From NCBI GenBank assembly GCA_028829895.1, contig CM054181.1, positions 27,595,357-27,659,356 of the forward strand: 64,000 bases of DNA. The letters are read 5' to 3'. Position 1 is the stretch's first letter. Every line of letters starts with the position of its first letter. Below, piece after piece: positions 58,881 through 64,000 of this stretch. The position numbers and the translations under genes were made by a program. The stretch is from Sinotaia quadrata (lineage: Eukaryota; Mollusca; Gastropoda; Architaenioglossa; Viviparidae). The notes beneath the pieces were generated by a model. It was not told the DNA's origin. It saw only the letters and a program-made list of their open reading frames with translations, and made no database searches.

Positions 58881-59280
58881 AAGAGCTGCTTATTCTCTTA
58901 GATTTAGATTAGATAACTTCCATAGTTCAGCGTGAGATATTATTGTTTTGCTGAAATATTCATCTGTATACAAAGGCAAGTTTAGTATTCATAGAGGGGC
59001 ATAACAGTGTTGATTTCTCTTACATTTTGTCTCACTATTGAATTTGGTTCTAATTTTAGATTTTATGGTTAACGGTCAGCAGTTGTAAAGTACTTAAGAT
59101 ATAAAATATATGAATATCGATTGCAATTCATTCGATTTTAATTCCGCACCCAATATGCACTACAGAAATCATGTCAGCTATAAACAAACATTTCAGGAAA
59201 AACACTACCCCAGCCGCCGCCTCCCCCCCCCCTCGCCACACTAAACAAAACATATACAGCCATATACAGACTCCGACTAA

Positions 59281-59646
59281 ATAAAACCATCACTCCACCA
59301 CCACAACGGACAACCCAAAACTTGCACATATTACAACACTGACAACACAGTAAATCACTTCCTCACCTCCTGTCTGCTACATCACCAAGAAAGGAAAAAC
59401 CTCAGGAAAGAAATCTCAAACCTACACCTGCCATTCACTACTGACACTCTGCTCTACCCTCAGAAGCAACATGCAAGAAAAGTACACAAAGCCTTACACA
59501 CTACCTGCAAGAAACACACACAATCAACACACTATAAGAGAACTAAAAACAAAAAAAACAAAAAAAAACAAAAAACCCACACACACACACATACACTATC
59601 AAACACACTATATACAAATACCCCACCCCCAAAGGCAGTAGCTTAA
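59281..59646 (+). pseudogene. LINE (non-LTR retrotransposon) reverse-transcriptase C-terminal remnant
   Basis: An ATG-less open frame (121 codons; stop TAA 59278-59280 before, TAA 59644-59646 after) reads HHHNGQPKTCTYYNTDNTVN then HFLTSCLLHHQERKNLRKEI. This matches the C-x2-C-x7-H-x4-C zinc-knuckle region after the RT domain in jockey/CR1/I-type LINEs: Cys at 59323, Tyr at 59332 where the second Cys is expected, His at 59356, Cys at 59371. It continues with HLPFTTDTLLYPQKQHARKV, HKAL, the usual kind of terminal segment, then an A-rich tail (AAAACAAAAAAAAC, about 59548-59577) as at a LINE 3' end. The loss of one knuckle Cys and the upstream stop show that the copy is dead and 5'-truncated. The family name is not certain. 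Confidence 0.65.
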
Positions 59647-60235
59647 GGGGGGAAAAAATCATTCTTCAACTACAGTGGCATCGGAAGCATGCAAGAAAAA
59701 CACTCCCAACGACACAAGCTCCAGACGTCAAAAAACTGTAGATTGATTTCAAAGTTTATATGAACAATCCCAGAAGTCATGAACAATTTAGTATTCATTA
59801 TAAGAGTTCTGAGTTTTCGAATCGAATTTAGATTGAAAACCTTTTTTTCCTTGTATTATTGCCTTGTGATTGCTATTATATTTTTTTTTGTTTGCACTTA
59901 TTAATCTTGCTCGTTGCATTGAATATGTTTGTTGTTATTTGTTAACACTTCCACTTCCGTGATTTAATTTAGGAAGGAGATATGTAGCTTAGGGGGTGGG
60001 GGCTAGAATTTTGATTATATTAAGTCAGTCATAACATATCTTGGGAAGTGTTTCCCCTGATTTAAAAGATGTGTGAGGGCCAGAAAATTTGTAATTCCTA
60101 GAAGTGTTCGTGTTTGCAAGGAGTGTAGGAATTTCTGAATGGGTAACACTTGGGGATATTTAGAATATTTAATGAGTATTGTTCCTTAGGTTTGACCCAG
60201 TTTCTCTCACTGCAATCGACAAAGACTTGTCTGGT
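59647..60235. other. unique sequence, no recognisable gene
   Basis: AT-rich, T-runs near 59842 and 59881, and a GGGGGTGGGGG stretch near 59992. No ORF of note. Confidence 0.5.
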
Positions 60236-60301
60236 GGGGGGGGGGGGATTAGAAGGATCAGATGTTTGGAAAATAATCGCTTAAACCCCCCCCCCCCCCC
60301 C
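60236..60301. repeat. 12-G run and 16-C run separated by 38 nt
   Basis: G at 60236-60247 and C at 60286-60301 on the same strand. They can pair as a 12-bp G:C stem with a 38-nt AT-rich loop, or form a G-quadruplex on either strand. Confidence 0.92.
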
Positions 60302-60310
60302 ATTCACACA

Positions 60311-60349
60311 ATCTAAACCAGTTCCAACAGGATGAGTAGTTTTTCTTAC
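60311..60349 (+). mobile_element. short fragment of the LTR-like element
   Basis: ATCTAAACCAGTTCCAACAG then GATGAGTAGTTTTT matches the reverse complement of copy 1 near 23660-23690 and the plus strand of the copy at 63811 (CTAAACCGGTTTTAG...GATGAGTAGTT). Only about 40 bp is recognisable. Confidence 0.45.
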
Positions 60350-60505
60350 TAATAGTCTTATACTTGCCCATAACAAATTCATCCTATAGCATATATTAAT
60401 ATAGGGGAAGATCATATTATAGAAAATCTCATAAATTTATATAAAGAATTAGATTGGTATGTGTAAAAGTGGTTTACAGTTGTAATTGTCTGTATTGATG
60501 CATTT

Positions 60506-60604
60506 CAATAGATATTAGATACCAAAGACACCACATTACAATAGTTATTAAATACCAAAGACACCACATTACAATAGTTATTAAATACCAAAGACACCAC
60601 ATTA
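60506..60604. repeat. 33-bp minisatellite, exactly 3 copies
   Basis: CAATAGTTATTAAATACCAA then AGACACCACATTA at 60506, 60539 and 60572. The 67-codon minus frame (MWCLWYLITIV repeat) is an artefact. Positions 60605-60992 are unique. Confidence 0.96.
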
Positions 60605-60992
60605 TAAATGTATGCATGTTCTTTAGTTTAATAGGATATTTTGTTAGCGTGTGGTTCAGCAGATAAAACAATTTCAAAAACTACAGTGTAGAGAAATGGG
60701 CTAGAATGATTCGGTTTTATTCGGACAAGTATTGCAATTACAATGTACATATAATTTAAACAATTTTTCTAAATCTTTTATAAATATAGATTTCTTAAGT
60801 AGACCTAGTAGAATTGTCTACAACGTACGGCTGTCGCTTAACACGTTTACATTTTATTGATAATTATTATCCGAAGTGATAAGCCTGAGGATCTTTTCCC
60901 TTCATGTTTGTACTGTAAATTTAATTCTATATATTGAATGATATATTCATAAAATTGGGTATAAATATATCGAAAATGGTCAATGCCAAACA

Positions 60993-61280
60993 GTTACCAA
61001 AGACGCTACATTGCTTCTGTCTGTTCAATATGGCGGACGTTTGACGACAGCGAATATACCCTTGTGTCCTCTCCATACACAGAGCTCAGTTACCATAGAC
61101 GCTACATTACTTCGGTCTGTTCAATATGGCGGACGTTTGACGACAGCGAATATACCCTTGTGTCCTCTCCATACACAGAGCTCAGTTACCATAGACGCTA
61201 CATTACTTCGGTCTGTTCAATATGGCGGACGTTTGATGACAGCGAATATACCCTTGTGTCCTCTCCATACATAGAGCTCA
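60993..61280. repeat. 96-bp tandem repeat, exactly 3 copies, with an ATATGGCGG motif
   Basis: Copies start at 60993, 61089 and 61185. Each holds GTTACCATAGACGCTACATT, then CTGTTCAATATGGCGGACGT, GACGACAGCGAATATACCC and CATACACAGAGCTCA. CpG-richer than its surroundings. Period 96 keeps two plus frames open (112 and 87 codons). AATATGGCGGAC resembles a YY1 site. Confidence 0.96.
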
Positions 61281-61440
61281 GTGTGATTGAAGAAATATAT
61301 CAAGGGCTGGTTGTATGTTAAACATGGTAATGGGTTTATTCGACTTTTTTATTTAGGGATTTATTTATTTTAAAGTTGGTGATGTGAAAAAAGTTTACAG
61401 CGCCATAACTTGTAGCAGTCAAGATTGTCCAGTTTGTCTT

Positions 61441-61612
61441 CTCACTTCAAACGCCGTATTTCTGCATTCTCTCTACTCACCTCAAACGCGGTATTTCTGT
61501 AGTCTCTCTACTCACCTCAAACGCGGTATTTCTGCAGTCTCTCTACTCACCTCAAACGCGGTATTTCTGCAGTCTCTCTACTCACCTCAAACGCGGTATT
61601 TCTGCAGCAAAT
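61441..61612. repeat. 35-bp minisatellite, 5 copies
   Basis: CTCACCTCAAACGCGGTATT then TCTGCAGTCTCTCTA at 61441, 61476, 61511, 61546 and 61581. Positions 61613-62125 are unique. Confidence 0.96.
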
Positions 61613-62129
61613 GACTGTATATCCCACACTAGTACTGGAACCTTACTCAAAGTCGGTCACTTGAACAGGGATCTATGTAATGTATACTGAGTATTTCCCT
61701 TAGGTTTCTCCTCAACATACGTCAACCCTTACTTGTATAATTACACTTTATCGATCTCTAAACTAAAATTATCAAAAATAAATATATCTTTTACATTCTC
61801 CATTCACCGAATTTAATACGAAATACAATTTAAATTTTCATATCACTCTCACACAGCTGATATTTATCTTCCAAGAGTGAGCTTTCCAAGGATGAGTGTT
61901 CTGAATTTGTCTCGAACTATACCTAGTCTCAAAACTGGATCTTGCCAAAATGCAAGACGCTATCCACTGGTTGTTATTTCTGTATATACATTATTTTATA
62001 CATTATTTTGCCATTTTACCTTGTAAGTGTTGTATAGTAGAATATTTTAGTCGTACTTGTTTGTGCTTTGTAACTATTTCCTTTTTTTTTTTTTAACAAA
62101 TTTTATTACACTTTCTCAATGCTTTTGTC

Positions 62130-62605
62130 GACATGTTATCAACGCTATTGTTTTTAATATGTTGTCAATGCTATTGTTATTATGTTGTCAATGCTATTGT
62201 TATTATGTTGTCAATGCTATTGTTAATATGTTGTTAATGCTATTGTTATTATGTTGTCAATGCTATTGTTATTATGTTGTCAATGCTATTGTTAATATGT
62301 TGTCAATGCTGGTATTGTTAATATGTTGTCAATGCTATTGTTATTATGTTGTCAATGCTATTGTTAATATGTTGTCAATGCTGGTATTGTTAATATGTTG
62401 TCAATGCTATTGTTAATATGTTGTCAATGCTGGTATTGTTAATATGTTGTCAATGCTGGTATTGTTAATATGTTGTCAGTGCTGGTATTGTTAATATGTT
62501 GTCAGTGCTGGTATTGTTAATATGTTGTCAGTGCTGGTATTGTTAATATGTTGTCAGTGCTGGTATTGTTAATATGTTGTCAGTGCTGGTATTGTTAATA
62601 TATTG
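62130..62605. repeat. 23/26-bp minisatellite, about 19 copies
   Basis: Left part: ATGTTGTCAATGCTATTGTT then ATT (23 bp). Right part: ATGTTGTCAGTGCTGGTATT then GTTAAT (26 bp). The two forms interleave in the middle, showing a GGT insertion that then spread. The 119-codon frame 62057-62416 is an artefact. Confidence 0.95.
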
Positions 62606-62744
62606 CCCTTGCTAGTTACTTTCATTTCTATTGTAGATTTTATTTTCACCTTCTCTTATATATCTTTCAAAAAATAAATGAAAGAAAATTAAAACATAAA
62701 ATCTTTATATTGTTGTCAACTGCTTTTGTTTTTGTCATTTTCTG

Positions 62745-63050
62745 AACCTCGGTGAGTTGCTTCACTCGGTGCGAGAGTCGCGTCCCATGAGCGGCATTCG
62801 TGTCACCTACAGCGAAAGTCTAAGCCAACAAGAAGGGTTTCATATTAAGCCAAATGTTTGTTGAAGTCTTAATATGTCACAGCTAGTATAGCGAGAAGCA
62901 AACGAATGAAAACAAACGATCGAGTCGTCTGCACAGCTCGCAGGGAAAGTTGTGGACTTGCGCGGGTGTCAATTGTAGCCATCTTGAATGCAGGTGTTAT
63001 GTGGACAGAATCGTAACTGTTGCATGCAAATGTGCCCGAGAGAATTTTTT
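62745..63050. other. CpG-richer unique patch with a 37-codon minus-strand ORF
   Basis: CpG content rises (GCGAGAGTCGCG, GCGCGGG). On the minus strand CAAGATGGCTACA (YY1-like, favourable start context) opens at 62982 and runs 37 codons to a stop at 62871-62869, starting MATIDTRASPQLSLRAVQTT and ending in a Leu/Ile-rich hydrophobic stretch. It is too short and unrecognised to call a gene; it could be a first exon or chance. Confidence 0.2.
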
Positions 63051-63184
63051 TTTACGTGCGCTTATCAATTTTCTTTTCTTTTCTTCCTCTTAAACGTCGT
63101 CTTCTATCTCATTTCAGCAAGCTTGGAGGCTGAAAGGTTGGCAGGTTGAATTGGTGGGTGGTTGACTGTTTATTATTAAAACTC

Positions 63185-63785
63185 CATTAAGTTAAGTTTT
63201 AGTTATGGAGATGCTACCTATTAGAACTGTTTATGAGGACAAATGTTAGGACTGCTCTTTACGAGACACTAAGTTATGAGTGCTCTTAGTTAAGATTTGA
63301 TATAGTTAGAACTGCTGTTTGTTAGGACAAATGTTAGGACCGCTCTTTACGAGACACTGTTATGAGTGCTCTTAGTTAAGATTTGATATAGTTAGAACTG
63401 CTGTTATTTAAGATAGTCTGAGGGCTAATATTAATGAAAGGTGCTGTCAGTGCGTTTCTTGTTAGTTAAAGTGTTAGGACTGCAGTTAGAACTACCTTTA
63501 ATTATGGCTACCATTGCTGAGGGATAATGTTAAGACTATTGTTATTTATGACTACCACTAAATATAACTAGTATTAGTCAGGATAACGTTGATTAAGACA
63601 AAAGTTAGTTTACGGAATAATAATGCACCCATACACAGAATTTTTTTCACTTTAAAAATAAAGAAAATTCTTATTTTTAATTTATCTGGTATTATCGTTA
63701 GTTAAATAAAGGAAGGTATAAACAAATTGTTAATTAAGTAATGTTAGGGTTACCATTGGTTAGGACTTCAGTTAGATTGGACACC
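63185..63785. repeat. degenerate repeat (GTTAGGACTGC) with a sharp 98-bp duplication
   Basis: At about 63243-63415, ATGTTAGGACYGCTCTTTAC, GAGACACT..GTTATGAGTG and CTCTTAGTTAAGATTTGATA occur twice, about 98 bp apart. Looser GTTAGRACTRC copies fill the rest of the interval. Confidence 0.8.
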
Positions 63786-63810
63786 TGTTCGGACATCCAT
63801 TAGTAAAGCC

Positions 63811-64000
63811 TGTGGCAGAGTATATTTGCCTCTCCCTATTTCTAAACTTAATTGTTATATAAATTGTTAAATGTCAAAGTGACCCGACCTTGGGGACTGC
63901 TGATAATTTTAGTGTCAAAGTTAAAGGTAAACAACCGCAAGTAAAGAATGTACTAGACTTGCTGACGTAATCTAAACCGGTTTTAGGTGGATGAGTAGTT
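63811..64000 (+). mobile_element. LTR-like element, copy 4, cut by the window edge
   Basis: Starts TGTGGCAGAGTATATTTGCC, the exact reverse-complement style of copy 1's end, and continues CTCTCCCTATTTCTAAACTT, TTGTTATATAAATTG, GTGACCCGACCTTGGG, CTAAACCGGTTTTAG and GATGAGTAGTT to the last base. It is the clearest evidence that TGTGG is a true element end. The right end lies outside the window. Confidence 0.72.

Overview
This is AT-rich animal-type nuclear DNA. No intact, confidently recognisable protein gene, rRNA or tRNA gene is visible, nor any prokaryotic gene organisation. Long (GT)n, (GATA)n, (GAAA)n and (CT)n microsatellites, a tRNA-derived SINE head, a LINE 3' remnant, LTR-like elements and very many minisatellites point to a metazoan. 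A lophotrochozoan such as a gastropod mollusc would fit, but this is an inference from texture only. The window reads as a gene-poor intergenic or intronic stretch.

Layout. Positions 1-6.3 kb hold degenerate and short-period tandem repeats (15, 43, 67 and about 195 bp) among microsatellites. Positions 7.4-7.9 kb hold a possible fragment of a DNA transposon with a 54-codon ORF. Positions 8.4-10.7 kb are minisatellites and a compound GATA/GGTAA/GATAA array. Positions 11-16 kb are mostly unique, with a 140-bp inverted-repeat element at 11.63 kb and a possible promoter-like patch near 15.35 kb. Positions 16-23 kb are again minisatellites, including two adjacent arrays (44 and 50 bp) that share a sub-motif. 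Positions 23.1-27.7 kb hold two same-orientation copies of an LTR-like element with TG...CA ends and 5-bp flanking duplications. More pieces lie at 48.35, 60.3 and 63.8 kb in the opposite orientation.

Positions 28.5-28.7 kb hold a tRNA-like SINE head (minus strand). Positions 30.8-41 kb form a dense minisatellite belt (20/40, 31, 34, 42, 44 and 100 bp periods), interrupted by one exon-like 86-nt segment at 35.45 kb. Positions 41.48-41.62 kb hold a promoter-like patch (ETS and GC-box motifs) with a possible 13-nt first coding exon on the minus strand. Positions 42.37-43.68 kb look like a pogo/Tigger-type nonautonomous element; its right end has been amplified together with flanking DNA. Positions 43.85-45.2 kb are a GATC-rich degenerate array. 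Positions 48.54-48.8 kb are a palindrome cluster. Positions 49-63.8 kb contain about a dozen more minisatellites, a LINE C-terminal remnant at 59.3 kb, and a 12-G/16-C inverted pair at 60.24-60.30 kb.

The genes do not form a pathway, because none can be defended as a complete gene. The main biology here is repeat turnover: repeated local amplification of 15-200 bp units, in places using transposon ends as raw material. Nearly all long reading frames are by-products of tandem repeats.
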